In this document: positions 1 through 10,733 of the stretch, piece after piece | Layout: each line of letters opens with the position of its first letter | Position numbering within the stretch: the first letter of the stretch is position 1 | Assembly: GCA_947685225.1 (NCBI GenBank) | Contig: CANTUV010000035.1 | Coordinates: 9,555,501-9,619,500, forward strand | Source of the DNA: Garcia nutans | Taxonomy: Eukaryota; Streptophyta; Magnoliopsida; Malpighiales; Euphorbiaceae | Length of the DNA: 64,000 bases | Direction: 5' to 3' | Made by a program: the position numbers and the translations under genes | The notes under the pieces: model-generated | What the model was told of the DNA's origin: nothing | The model's input: only the letters and a program-made list of their open reading frames with translations | Databases searched by the model: none

Positions 1-287
1 AATCCAAATAAATAACCAATCAAACAAATTAAATCATTCAAACATAACAATTAAACATAAAATATTCATTATAACCAAATAAAATAAACCACCCATCATA
101 AAAGCATGTGGTAAATTAGATAAATAATTAAAACTAAAGTTTAAATTATTAAAGAAACAAAATTAGGATTTCAGATTTAAAAGGTTAAAATCTTGATTTT
201 ACAGTTTAGGGATTAGAGTTTTAAAGCTACTGGATAAAATTAGTTTTGGTTACTGGATTTAGAAAACAATTTTTGATATTTTAGAAT

Positions 288-575
288 TAGATTAGGGTTT
301 TGGTGTTTTGAATTTGGAAAACAATTTTTATAAGTTAAGGTTTGGAATTTAGAAAACAGTTTAGGATTTTGGAAAATTAAGAAAACAGTTAGGGTTTTGG
401 GAATTAAGAAAATAGTTTAAGGTTTTGAAAAATTAAGAAAATAAATAGGGTTTTGGGAATTAATAAAACAGTTTAAGATTTTGGAAAATTAAGAAAATAA
501 TTAGGGTTCTGGGAATTAATAAAACAGTTTAGGATTTTGGAAAATTAAGAAACAGATCAGGATTTTTAGCAACTG
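288..575. repeat. Minisatellite, about 28-bp units (57-bp dimers)
   Basis: Alternating units of the form TTAGGGTTTTGGGAATTAAG... and TTAGGATTTTGGAAAATTAAG... repeat about ten times with small changes. Further units containing TTAGGGTTTGGG continue to about 665. The units contain the plant telomere heptamer by chance but are not a TTTAGGG array. Confidence 0.65.
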
Positions 576-1175
576 GGCAATCAAATTAGGGTTTGGGAAA
601 TATATTAGGGTTTTTAGCAACTGGCAATTAGATTAGGGTTTGGGAAATAGATTAGGGTTTTGACAATTAATCTAAACCTTAAGCTACCAAATTTAAACAA
701 ATGAACAAACCTCTTCGTGAAATATGGGATTAAATTAATTACTGATTAAGTCAGCTCTCCAAATCATTTAATACTTTTCAAAAGAAACACACACCTACTA
801 CATGTTTAAACAATTTGTAAATTAAAGATTGAAACTACTGTAAGTGTAAATGAATTAATGATTGAAGTCAAACCTCTGTTGTTGGTTCCACCAAAATTTG
901 GTGTATTGATCCAAGCTTTTAATTGCCTACACCAATTTTATTTTTGGTCGAAGACTGCCTTGCTTATTGAATTGCTATGTCTTTGTTGTTGCTGGGTTGC
1001 TGATCCGTGCTTGATAATTGATGATGATTATTGTAGTATTAAGCTTTATTATTTATAGGCAAATCAGGTTTAACACAAAACCCTAACAGACTTGATCCGA
1101 CAGTTAAAACAAAGTTTAATCTTAATTAGAAAAATTAAACGGCCGAATGAAAATTAAAAACCCAATTTTAAAGAC

Positions 1176-1372
1176 CATGGCGAATCATGAATGCCTAATT
1201 CGCCATGGTCATCAATTCATGGCGAATTGGTGTCCCAATTTGCCATGATCCATGGGTCATAGCGAATTGGGACTCCCAATTCGCCATGGACCATGGTTCA
1301 TGGTGAATTCGAAAGCCAATTTGCCATGAGCCAATGGTCATGGCGAATTGGTGTCCCAATTCATCATGGTTT
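1176..1372. repeat. Palindromic array, about 41-bp units
   Basis: Five units follow each other, each an inverted repeat of CATGGCGAATTGG against CCAATTCGCCATG separated by a few bases. Some arms are degenerate (ATAGCGAATTGG, CCAATTTGCCATG). Each unit can fold into a hairpin. The design resembles the ACACGCCC arrays at 34-51 kb although the sequence is unrelated. Confidence 0.75.
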
Positions 1373-1692
1373 GCCTTTTGTTGTTTGGTCCGACTTAATT
1401 TTGCATTTAAAAAAATTGAATCAAACCTGTTTTAATTTTATACAATAAATCAGACTAGATTTAGGGCTTTTAAAAATTAACCAACTTATTTTTAGCCATC
1501 AGATTTATTTAAAGGCTATAAACTAGGTTTAAGCCTTTAAGAATCAAACCAACTTATTTTAGGCCTTGTGAAACCAAACAGACTTAGTTAAAAGCTACGA
1601 ACTAAGTTTAAGCTTTTAAAATTAAATCGAATCTAGCTTGGCCTTATTTAATTTGGGATTGGACTAGCTTAGGGCTAAAATTAAGGGTCTAC

Positions 1693-2991
1693 AGTGTGAA
1701 TTATGGTGATACCTTTACATCTGTAGCGAGACACGACACTATAAGGTTACTTGTGGTAATAGCAGCAAAGATGGTCTGGAAACCTTACCATTTAGATGTG
1801 AAATCTGCCTTCCTAAATGGTTTCTTACAGGAGGAGATTTTTGTTGAACAACCTCAAGCCTTTGAAGTTGTAGATGTGGCTGATATGGTTTACAAGCTTA
1901 AGAAAGCTTTGTATGGCCTTAAGCAGGCACCTAGGGCCTGGTACACTAGAATTGACACTCACTTGGTCAATAATGGCTTTAAGAGAAGTGAAAGTGAAGC
2001 TACTTTATATATCAAAGGCATTAAAGATAAGGAGCAGCTTGTGGTTTTGCTCTATGCAGATGATTTACTTGTAACAGGTAGTGATTCTTGTGCAATTCAT
2101 AACTTCAAATGTGTTATGACCAAGGAATTTGAAATGTCTGACTTAGGGGGGATGTGTTATTTCCTTGGAATGGAAGTGAAGTAAGCTAATAATTCAATTT
2201 TTATTTCTCAAAAAAAGTACACTTGTGATGTGCTTAAAAAAATTTAAGATGAAAGGCTACAAATTAGTAGTAGCTCTATTGGTTGTGAATGAGAAGTTAT
2301 CTAAGGAAGATGAAGCACATAAAGTTGATGCAAGTGTCTATAGAAGTTTGATTGGCAAATTGCTTTATTTAACAATAATAAAACAAGCTTATTATCTCGT
2401 TTTATGCTTTATCCAACTCAGAGACACATGAATGCAGCTAAAAGGGTGTTACGGTACTTGAGAGGGACTACCAGCTATGGAATTCAATTTTCAAAGGGAG
2501 AGAGCGGTGAATTGATTGGCTTTTCAGATAGTAACTGGATATGAAGTGTTGATGACTCTGAAAGCACCTATGGTTTCACCTTTTCCTTTGGTTATGGTGT
2601 ATTAAATTAAAGCTCCAGAAAACAGGAAGTTGTCACTCAATCCACGGCAAAGGCTGAGTATATTGCAGCAGCTACAGCAGCCAATCATACAATTTGGTTG
2701 AGGAAAATCTTGCAAGAACTTGGCATGCCTCAACATCAGCCTACTCTTATTTGTGTAGATAACAAATCAGCAATAGCAATAGCAAATAATCCTGTCCAAC
2801 ATGGAAAAACTAAGCACATCAAAGTCAAGTACTATTTCCTAAGGAAGGCTAAGAAAAACGGTGAAATTCACTTGGTTCATTGTCCATCTGAAATGCAAGT
2901 TGCTGATATATTAACCAAGGCACTTCCAAGAGGAAAGTTTGAAGAATTAAGGTTAAAGTTATGTGTGTTCAAAGAAAAACTCAAGGAGGAG
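1693..2991 (+). pseudogene. Ty1/copia pol relic: reverse transcriptase and RNase H
   Basis: The frame opens within the RT domain. It shows the RT core (HLDVKSAFLNG, LKKALYGLKQAPRAWY) and the active-site YADD at about 2053-2064. It then passes through frame changes and stops (near 2180, 2250 and 2540) into a recognisable RNase H: a degenerate SDSNW core, a STAKAEYIA motif, and the C-terminal copia hallmark KTKHIKVKYYFLR...VADILTKALP. A purine-rich tract, CAAGGAGGAG, and TGTTGA follow directly after the final stop, as in intact copia elements. Gag, protease and integrase are missing because the segment at 1-1692 interrupts the element. It cannot encode a working enzyme. RT and RNase H convert copia RNA to DNA in cytoplasmic particles. 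Confidence 0.9.
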
Positions 2992-3263
2992 TGTTGACCA
3001 TTGAGTTTTGCTTTGAACAGAGAATTGCTACAATCTTGTAATTCAGGACCTTATTTTGTGCTTTGTTTTGTCAAAACTTATTTTAGTCAGTAAGTAGTTG
3101 AAAAGGAATAAAGATCCTTATTTTTGAAAATCATATATATGTGTTTGTTAGTAATAACAAATTAATTTTTGTACAAAAGTAGGTAGTTGTTGACCAGCAC
3201 TATCTCTGTTTACCTATGTTCTCTACATATATTGCAGAACTAAATGAATGATAATTTTAACTG

Positions 3264-4053
3264 TGTTGAAAGTGACTGTCTCTAATTGGATTCTCATATC
3301 AAATGAAACTAAAAAAAGACAGATATACATATATGTGTGGTGCTAGTGACTAAAATGGCTAACGCCATTTTAGAAATCAGCCCACTCATTTAAGAGGAGC
3401 CATTGTACCAACACTCAAGCCTTTGTTTGTGAGCCCAAGATGAAGAAGAGGCCCAAAAAAATGTTAACAATGGTATCAGAGCCCAAAGCTTAATAGCCTT
3501 GAAGATCCAAGGACTTAAAGAAAAGATTTTCTGGTGGAGCTAGACCCAATATTGTTCTGAAAATTGGGTTGGGCTAGTGTGACCCAACATGTTCTTAAAG
3601 ACTTGGGTTGGGCTAGCAAATTGGATCCAACACCTTGAAGCCCAAAGAGAAAGAGGTGATGTGTGAAAGATTAAGCCCAGAAAAGTTTAAAAAAAAAAGA
3701 AAGAAAGAAAGAAGCCATAAGGTCCATCACTTGAAACCAAAAAGAAGTTGTGTGAAGGATCTAGGCCCATATAAGGCAAGTGTTAACTAGAATAAAAAAA
3801 GATCCAGTGTAAACTTGAGAGGGAGTGTTGAAAGTGGTTGTCTCTAATATGATTTCCACATTGAAAGAAACTAAAGAAAGACATATATACATATATGTGT
3901 GGTGCTGATGACTAAAATGGCTAAGGTCATTTTGGAAATCAGCCCACTTATTTAAGAGGAGAAGCCTAATCTTCGAACGAAGATGGATTTGCACCAACAC
4001 TCAAGCCTTTGTTTGTGAGCCCAAGATGAAGAGGAGGCCCAAAAATGTTAACA
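3264..4053 (+). mobile_element. TRIM (terminal-repeat retrotransposon in miniature)
   Basis: Two direct repeats, 3264-3469 (206 bp) and 3826-4053 (228 bp), both run from TGTTGAAAG to ATGTTAACA. The first is followed by the initiator-Met tRNA primer-binding site TGGTATCAGAGC (3471-3482). The second is preceded by a purine-rich tract (CTTGAGAGGGAG). Flanking pentamers AACTG (3259-3263) and AACTA (4054-4058) are a near-perfect target duplication. The internal part is about 356 bp and non-coding. The downstream repeat carries about 25 extra bases near 3960-3990. Such elements move only with enzymes supplied by autonomous copia elements. Confidence 0.88.
3471..3482 (+). promoter_or_regulatory. TRIM primer-binding site (tRNA-iMet)
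   Basis: TGGTATCAGAGC is the standard plant copia/TRIM site complementary to the 3' end of initiator methionine tRNA. It lies one base after the first terminal repeat, where minus-strand synthesis would be primed. Confidence 0.85.
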
Positions 4054-4223
4054 AACTAGTCATTTTTCACAACACCTTCTCCTTCTTTTATCTGTATGTT
4101 TTCCTCTCCATTTTCTTAACTTCTTCATCTTTTCACAAGTCTTAACATTGCTTCACTCTTTTCTAGAAACTTTAGAATTCCCTTGTTAATTCTGTCTTGG
4201 ATTAAGTTCCCGAAGCCCCAACA

Positions 4224-6160
4224 AGAATTTATGGAGTAATTACTTGAATTATGGAACTTTTAGCAATCAGCTCACTTTAATTCCTCTTTGTTGAGAATCT
4301 TATGATCTGAGGACAACTTAATGAAGTCCTCCTTCAAGATGAAATCAAATATCTCCTCAATTTTTTATACATTAAACATATATTATGGCTATGAATTATT
4401 AGTTTGAGTCTTTTTCCACAAGTTAGGAACCTTCTTTACCAGCATAAGACAAACACATGATCTAGAGGTCATCTATCAGCCACTGCTATATATGGGCTGT
4501 TGACTTCTTAAAAATAAGACCCCATGATTGTCTTCCTCTCTACTTCTCCTCATGAAAAAGCTCTTCATACTCAACCATCTGGGCAACTAGCTCATAAAAG
4601 TCTCTGAACTCCATTCCTTGGAATTTTTTCTTCAATTTGATATTTAGACCTCTCTAAGCCATTTTAACGAATTTAGTTTCAAGAAATAGATTTTGCATTG
4701 ATTCCTCATTTTTTAAACTTGGCAATGAATCCGTCAATGGACTCCCAACTCTCTATGTTACTCTAGATAGTTCAACACTGAAAAATTGGATAGAATTACC
4801 TCTCCATCTCCTACCAAGTGAAAACTGGATTCCATGGCAATGTCGAATACTAAGTGGATGTAGCTCTGGTTAATGAGTTAAGAAATGACTAGAGTTGAAA
4901 AAAAAAAGGGGAAAGTTATCAAAGTTGGCCAACTCTTTATACCGTATAGTGAATTGAGCAATATGCTCTAAGGAAGACAGACTATCTTCACTAGCGAATA
5001 AAGCAAAATCTTGAATGCAATATCTGCAAAGGTATAGGTTGTCCCTGTTGATTGCCTCAGGATAAGGCATAAAAAAATTATAGGCAGCCTATCTATCTTA
5101 TGTCAAGCCCATAGAGCTCTTGGATAACTTCTCTTATCGCTTCTACCTCCATAGGGATTAGAGGCCTGGGGAGTTGAGGGATTTGGACTCTAATCCTTAC
5201 ATTAACAATGGTGAGACCGCCAACTGTACCCTAATTCACCATATTTTCTCCTTCGTATCACTGAAGTTGTGTTATTGGATTGATAACTCCGTATATTTGG
5301 TGTGGCAAAAAAACTTTGGAATTTTGTCCATTTTATTGGCCATTACTATGATTATTTTTGTTGTTCTCATCCCTTCTTCTTGGTGGAATATATCTCTCCT
5401 TAATTGTAACTTGCCTCAGGATAAGGCTTAAAAAAATTCTAGACAGCCTATCTATCTTATGCTAAGCCCATAGAGCTCTTGGATAACTTTTCTTTGCTTC
5501 TACCTCCATAGGGATTAGAGGCCTGGGGAGTTGAGGGATTTGGACTCTAATCCTTACATTAACAATGGTAAGACCGCCAGCTGTACCCAAATTAACCATA
5601 TTTTCTCCTTCGTAGCACTGAAGTTGTGTCATTGGATTGATAACTCCGTATATTTTGGTGTGGCAAAAAAGCTTTGGAATTTTGTCCATTTTATTGGCCA
5701 TTGCTATGATTATTTTTGTTGTTCTCGTCCCTTCTTCTTGGTGGAATATATCTCTCCTTAATTGTAACTTGCCTCAGGATAAGGCTTAAAAAATTCTAGG
5801 CAACCTATCTATCTTATGCCAAGCCCATAGAGCTCTTGGATAACTTCTCTTATTGCTTCTACCTCCATAGGGATTAGAGGCCTGGGGAGTTGAGGGATTT
5901 TGACTCTTATCCTTACATTAACAATGGTGAGACCGCCAACTGTATCCAAATTCACCATATTTTCTCCTTCGTAGCACTGAAGCTGTGTCATTGGATTGAT
6001 AACTCCGTATATTTGGTGTGGCAAAAAAGCTTTGGAATTTTGTCCATTTTATTGGTCATTGCTATGATTATTTCTGTTGTTCTCGTCCCTTCTTCTTGGT
6101 GGAATATATCTCTCCTTAATTGTAACTTGGGGACAAGGCACCTCCTCTATTTCTTGGGCT
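4224..6160 (-). pseudogene. Gypsy-type gag relic
   Basis: Conceptual translation of the minus strand gives the plant retrotransposon gag pattern: a SLEHIAQFTIRYKELANFDNFP block near 4900-5000, a FTWQEME-like block near 4800, and RGLNIKLKKKFQGMEFRDFYELVAQMVEYEE near 4560-4670. A decayed region resembling the part before the zinc knuckle lies down to 4230. Stops and frameshifts occur throughout, and no zinc knuckle or pol is visible. The 5' part, at higher coordinates, is tandemly triplicated (5051-6128). The copia 3' LTR ends directly at its downstream side, so the copia probably inserted into this gag. Confidence 0.7.
5051..6128. repeat. Tandem triplication, units of 357-360 bp
   Basis: Three head-to-tail copies begin TTGCCTCAGGATAAGGC at about 5051, 5411 and 5769. 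Each ends in TCTCTCCTTAATTGTAACTTG, except that the first copy's beginning merges with the gag relic. Copies differ by scattered substitutions and small indels and look roughly 95% alike by eye. Each includes the minus-strand stretch GGLTIVNVRIRVQIPQLPRP, which is open in all three. Confidence 0.9.
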
Positions 6161-6698
6161 AAGCAATACACCCCCCATTGGAGTAATGCTCAAGCATCAT
6201 TGGCCTAATTCATCCTTTTCTCGCTTCCCGTGGCCACATTTTTCTTCTTGCTCACCAAGCTTTACTCCTCACGCTAGCCTATATTCACCAGCCCCTCTTT
6301 TAGGTTCTTGTCCCAATTCCCTTGGGTTTAGCCCATAAATTATTTTGATGCAAATAATTTCTTTTTTATATTTTATTGTTATACTTATTTAACTCATATA
6401 AATATTTTATTTAGTTGCAATTTATCCTATCAGCTCAAATGGAAAGTTATTAAAAATTAACAATTGGGAATGGGTATATATATAGATGAAAATTTTCAAC
6501 TAATAACACTTTGATTTTATTCACATCGTAACATACATATATATCAAGTAACCCTGTAACAAATGTAATGACAAAAATCTTCACAATATATACTTTCTCT
6601 TTTGATTTTTTTAGCCTATACATTGTTTAGGAAAAATAAAAAAGAACAGAAGAAGAACAATCAACTACAAATGAATCAAAGCTAAATATAAAACATGT
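6161..6698. other. Intergenic, probably 3' flank of the coiled-coil gene
   Basis: Mixed-composition sequence to about 6340 may still belong to the retroelement leader. The rest is AT-rich and likely holds the 3' UTR and polyadenylation region of the minus-strand gene that ends at 6699. No ORF or repeat can be supported. Confidence 0.4.
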
Positions 6699-8757
6699 CT
6701 ATCCACCAATGGAAGGTTCCTTTTTTAGAGTTTGATCATCAACAGGTGAAGCCTCCTGTTTGTTGCCTTCACCACCAGCTGAAGAAGAAGTTTCCTTTTT
6801 GTTAACTTCACTACCACTACCACTACCACCACCACCACTAACTGGTGAAGCTTCCTTTTTATGAGCTTCTCCACCACTAGCAGCAGCAGCAGCTGATGGT
6901 TCCTTCTTGTTAGCATCACCTCCAATAGATGATTCTCTTCCATGGTACACTTTTCTTCTTGTTATAATATCTCCAAATCTCCTTAACAATGCTTTCTTCT
7001 TCTTGGAGTTTCTTTCAATATCAGCCTCATCAATGTGAGCTCCATCTAGATGTTCTAAATCTTCAGGATTTATATTTTCTCCATCATCTGTAAAATTAGA
7101 TGACTTTCTTCGATGATGGTGATGATTATTAGCTGGAGATGGTGCTGCTACAGGCGAATCTACATAAAAAATTGATCCTTTTAGAGGGTCTAAATTCTCC
7201 AAATCCTCATTTTCATCGGTATGATCAATATGCTTACTATCAGGAACTTTCTGTTCATCATGTGTATCCTTAATGTTTAGGAGCAATTATCAAATCCTTC
7301 AAATTAATACTAAAAGCATTGCTCAATTTCCGTTCTCTTTGATATGGTTGTGGTTGATCTTTACTAGTATTCTCTGTCGTATTAAGCTTGTGTTCTTTGT
7401 TATCATCTGCTCTAATCATCATCTCTCTTTCTGCTGATTCTTCAAGTAGTCTTTTCAAATCCTTGATGTTCTCATTAGCTGTAGTTTCATTGATTCGAAG
7501 GTTTTCGTTCTCTCGAGTAATAAAGAACAAAGCATCATCTTTTTCAGCTAGTAAATCTTTGAGTTGGGAATTTTCAGATCTTGCAATTTCTGCAGCTTCT
7601 TTTGCAACATTAGCTTCATTCAATGCCTGTTTAAGTATATCGCGAAGCTTCTGATTCTCTTCTTTAGCTGTTCTGTTTTTGTTTTCAGCTTCTGTAAGAG
7701 CTTCAAGAAGTCTATTATTCTCTTCCAATGCAGCTGTTTTTTCATCTTCAGCTTTTTTAATACAATCAACAAACCCTGTCTCTTTCCCATTCCAAGCCAG
7801 AAGTGACTCCTCTGCCTCTAATCTCAATCTATCAGCTGTATTTCTATGAAGATCAGTTTCTTTTCTTGCTTCGTCTAATAAAATCCTGTGCTTTTCCTCA
7901 GTGTTCCTTAATTTTTCTCTCAATTCTTCTGATCTCTTTTTTGACTTCTCAAGCTCATCTTCTGTTCTGATAAGGTTCTCTTTAGTTTGATGGGCTTCTG
8001 TTGCAACTTCTTTTAGTACTAATGCTAAATCATCCATTGCCTTCTTGCTATTTTCTTCTGCTCCAGTGGCTTGATTCAATTCATTTTTAAGCACTTCCAT
8101 TTCTTTAAACAAATCTTCAGCTTTAGCTACTGAATTTCTCTCAGATTCTTCAACTTTGGAGAGGTTTTCTTTCAATAACCAAAGTTCCTTCCTGAGAGTT
8201 TCTAATTCATTTTTAACAGAAGAATTATCACGTTGGTCTGATGAAACCTCCTTTTTGACCTCAAGCTTCGATTCTTCGAGTAATATTTTAGTTTGCTTAA
8301 GTTGTTTAGTTTGAGCAGCTAAAGAATCTAACATAATAGTGGCAGAATCTTTCCCTTTCTCGATTTCAGTTTCAAGTTCTTGAATTCTGTCCTTGCTTTT
8401 AGACAACAAACCTAAAGCCTGAGCCTCAGATGAATGAATATCATTCAACTCATCTTTCAATCTCTCCAATAAGAAATCTTTCTCAGCTAATCTACTTTCT
8501 AACTCTTTCACCTTATCAAGTTCAGCTTTTAAAGCTGCAATAGCTATTTCTTTAATCTTCAATTCTTTATTGGATATTGACAATGATTCAATTGCTGAAC
8601 TCAGCTCTGTATATACATCAGCAACTTTTCCATTTGACATTACTTTCTTTATCTCTTTCAACTCACTGTCAATCCTATCTCTTTCTCCTTCTACTGCAGC
8701 TAATTTCAGTTTCATATTCATCAGCTCCTCCTCAAGTTGCCCAGCATCTTGCTGCAT
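6699..8757 (-). CDS. WEB-family-like long coiled-coil protein, frame broken near the C-terminus
   Basis: The main frame (8757-7270, 495 codons) is almost continuous heptad coiled coil rich in E, K, L and Q, with conserved blocks such as KLRDILKQALNEANVAKEAAEIARSENSQLK. A second frame (7286-6699) carries what reads as the natural C-terminus: an acidic linker, a DPLKGSIFYVDSP block, a poly-His/Arg stretch, an FTDDGENINPEDLEHLDG block, and the basic KKKKALLRRFGDIITRRK motif typical of plant WEB (DUF827) relatives. It ends in imperfect KKE(A/T/P)S repeats. The two frames overlap by 17 bases and are joined by a one-base shift near CATTAAGG (7270-7280). An extra T there would explain both the stop and the shift. 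Upstream sequence is in frame to a splice acceptor at 8781; an exon ending at 8989 (donor GTAACA) has no in-frame ATG, so 8757 is taken as the start. WEB1/PMI2 relatives act in blue-light chloroplast movement; the role here is inferred only from family resemblance. Confidence 0.72.
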
Positions 8758-8861
8758 CTTGTTTTCTATGAAATTTGGTTTCTAACCCCAAAAGAAAAAT
8801 AATCACTATTTAGATCATAGTAAAGTTATAATTATTCAAAAAAAATTTTAAAAATAATGAG

Positions 8862-8968
8862 TTTTGGCTTGATGGGTGTCAGAATCGTTTGCAGAATTGT
8901 AAGATTGCAAGTTCGAAATTCCAATCATAGCTTGATTAACCAAAAAATAATAATAAAGAAACAAATAA
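8862..8968 (+). mobile_element. Possible SINE remnant in an intron
   Basis: Inside the 8782-8988 intron the plus strand reads TGGCTTGATGGGTGTC, an A-box-like stretch, then about 40 bases later GCAAGTTCGAAATTCC, a degenerate B box. It ends in an A-rich tail, AAAAAATAATAATAAAG. This is the layout of a tRNA-derived SINE, but it is short and degenerate. No target duplication is clear. Confidence 0.3.
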
Positions 8969-8988
8969 AGGTTATTGTTAGTTGTTAC

Positions 8989-9060
8989 CTTGGAAAATTC
9001 TTCCAGTTTTGGATTTTGGATTTTGCTATGTTTTGATGCAGGGAAGGACTTGGATTACAA
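8989..9060 (-). other. Upstream leader exon of the WEB-like gene
   Basis: Minus-strand exon ending in TTTTCCAAG before a GTAACA donor (intron 8782-8988). It is open in the frame of the main ORF back to a TAA, with no ATG, so it is probably 5' UTR or a small coding exon with an unseen start. Its 5' limit (AATCCAAG acceptor or transcription start) is uncertain. Confidence 0.4.
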
Positions 9061-9528
9061 CCAATATGAAGAATTCTTCTATAAAATAATCCAAATACTC
9101 GTATCTGAAAAATCATATAAATTTTTTTTCAATAAATAAACTAAATATAAGACAAATTAAACAAGAAACCAAAGAATGGAAGAAAAAGAACCCACCAAAG
9201 GCCAAAATCTCTGTAGAACAGGCAAAGCAAGAATGAGATATGGCCCTGTAAGAAGAGGAGACAGAGCTAATTCATATGAAACTTTCAAAGGAAAGATTGA
9301 ATAAAAAAAATTGCAAGAAAAGAAAGTGTTGAGGAAGGAAATATTTTGAAATATAAATATTTGGAAAAGATATGAAAGCTAGGAATTTTCAAATATGGCG
9401 ATTGTTTTGGAGAAATTCTAGAGACACGGATAGAGAAAATAGAGGATCTGCTTTCTGTTATGTGGGAATAACCGAACTTGGCGGTTTTCCATTAATAAGA
9501 CAAACTTATGCCTCCACTGCTTCATTTC

Positions 9529-9531
<3 letters not shown>

Positions 9532-9571
<40 letters not shown>

Positions 9572-9573
9572 TC
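9532..9573 (+). repeat. (TTA)n microsatellite
   Basis: About 14 uninterrupted TTA/ATT repeats upstream of the WEB-like gene. They create the poly-leucine tail of a spurious plus-strand ORF. Confidence 0.95.
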
Positions 9574-9579
9574 CGTTTT

Positions 9580-10733
9580 GAATTGGAATTAATTAATATA
9601 CAATTTAGATAACATTCCATGTTAATACTATAAATTTCCTTTTTTATATAAAATTTACTTTATTATTAAAATTTGATAATATCTGACCTCTTAATAACCT
9701 ACCAATTTAATTATATAATATAATATAATAATAATGTATTAGTATAGTATATGATATATTAAGTTGCTCATATTCATGGTTCAAAAAAAAATGTTGCTCA
9801 TATTGACCCAATTGATTTTATTATCGTGTTTATTGATGGATGGCGCGGTCGGACGAGCATGGCGGACTCTTCTAAGATTTTTTTTTTAAATGAACTTTTA
9901 TCGTCTAATAGCCATAACTGTATGTTTATTATTATTATTATCAGTTTAATTTGTAGAATTTGGTTTTGTTTATGTTGAGACCTTCAGTTAATTGCTCCCT
10001 GGCTTTAATCCATAACATGAAATGTGTTTGGTTTCTTAGGTCAAACTCATATGCCCATTTTCAAAATAATAAAGCTACGTTAATAATGAATATTCACTAA
10101 ACCATAGAGAGGTTAACCCCGCTTCATTAGAAAAGCATATATTTTAAACATTGTTGAGAATTGACAAATTTAAAACATTAAGTAACTGTTTAAAACTTCT
10201 ATAATAAACTTATTTTTAAAATAAATTTTAATAACCTTTGAAGGAAATTGCATATTTCACCGTTGGGTTTCGAATTATAAAATCCAAAAAATAAAAACAT
10301 ATCTTCAAATTAGTAGTACAAAGTTTTGAGTAAATGCGCGTTCTCATAGTCCCGCTTATAATACAGTAAATAGTATTTTTTTTTTTAATAAAAACTAAAA
10401 AGGATACCACATCAGCATATGAAAACAGAGACTGAATGCTAGAGAATTAAACAATCCAACTTGTAAATAAATAGTATAGCTATTTTGAAAGGTATTCTTC
10501 TAATCGCAGAACCCAATTTACATCTGACTCTTGACTTGAGTAGCTTCTCCAAGATTTATATGAAGCAATTGTCACTATAGGAAGGATAAAAAAAAAATTC
10601 CATTTGTACTACCTGATTTTCTTTTACAAAGATAATACAAAAGAAGAAAAATAAAGAAAAATAAAATTTAACATTGCTTGAAAAGAGCTCTAAGGAAGCA
10701 TAAAAACAATTAGATTATACACCAATCAGCAAC
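9580..10733. other. Intergenic AT-rich sequence
   Basis: No supported gene, repeat family or RNA. A GC-richer patch at about 9838-9872 (GGCGCGGTCGGACGAGC) stands out but matches nothing recognised. The small ORFs here have no coding character. Confidence 0.5.

Larger units (their letters stand above)
1..1692. repeat. LTR-like or internal repeat segment inserted into a copia element
   Basis: This is AT-rich sequence with no credible coding. It holds a TTAGGG-containing minisatellite (about 288-575) and a palindromic CATGGCGAATTGG array (about 1176-1372). It stops abruptly at a CTACA end near 1692, exactly where a copia reverse-transcriptase frame begins in mid-domain. That is the pattern expected for one end of an LTR element inserted into an older copia copy. 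The other end would lie outside the window, so the element type and the target duplication cannot be checked. Confidence 0.4.
2992..4223 (+). mobile_element. Copia 3' LTR (437 bp without the nested TRIM)
   Basis: It starts TGTTGACC right after the copia polypurine tract and probably ends GCCCCAACA, giving matching TGTTG/CAACA ends. A 790-bp TRIM plus its 5-bp duplication sits inside. Removing them leaves an LTR of about 437 bp, normal for copia. The right boundary is inferred from the terminal inverted pentamer only, because no second LTR is available for comparison. Confidence 0.55.

Noticed and set aside
288..665. Telomere-like TTAGGG repeats
   Set aside because: The heptamer occurs only once per ~28-57-bp unit amid other sequence. 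It is a minisatellite, not an interstitial telomere array.
4870..5070. 66-codon minus-strand ORF as a separate gene
   Set aside because: It is a piece of the gypsy gag relic continuing in both directions through stops.
7388..8785. Plus-strand ORFs opposite the WEB-like gene
   Set aside because: They are antisense readings of coiled-coil codons, rich in S and F, with no domain.
9372..9581. Plus-strand ORF with a poly-leucine tail
   Set aside because: The tail is a (TTA)n microsatellite and the rest is the 5' flank of a minus-strand gene.
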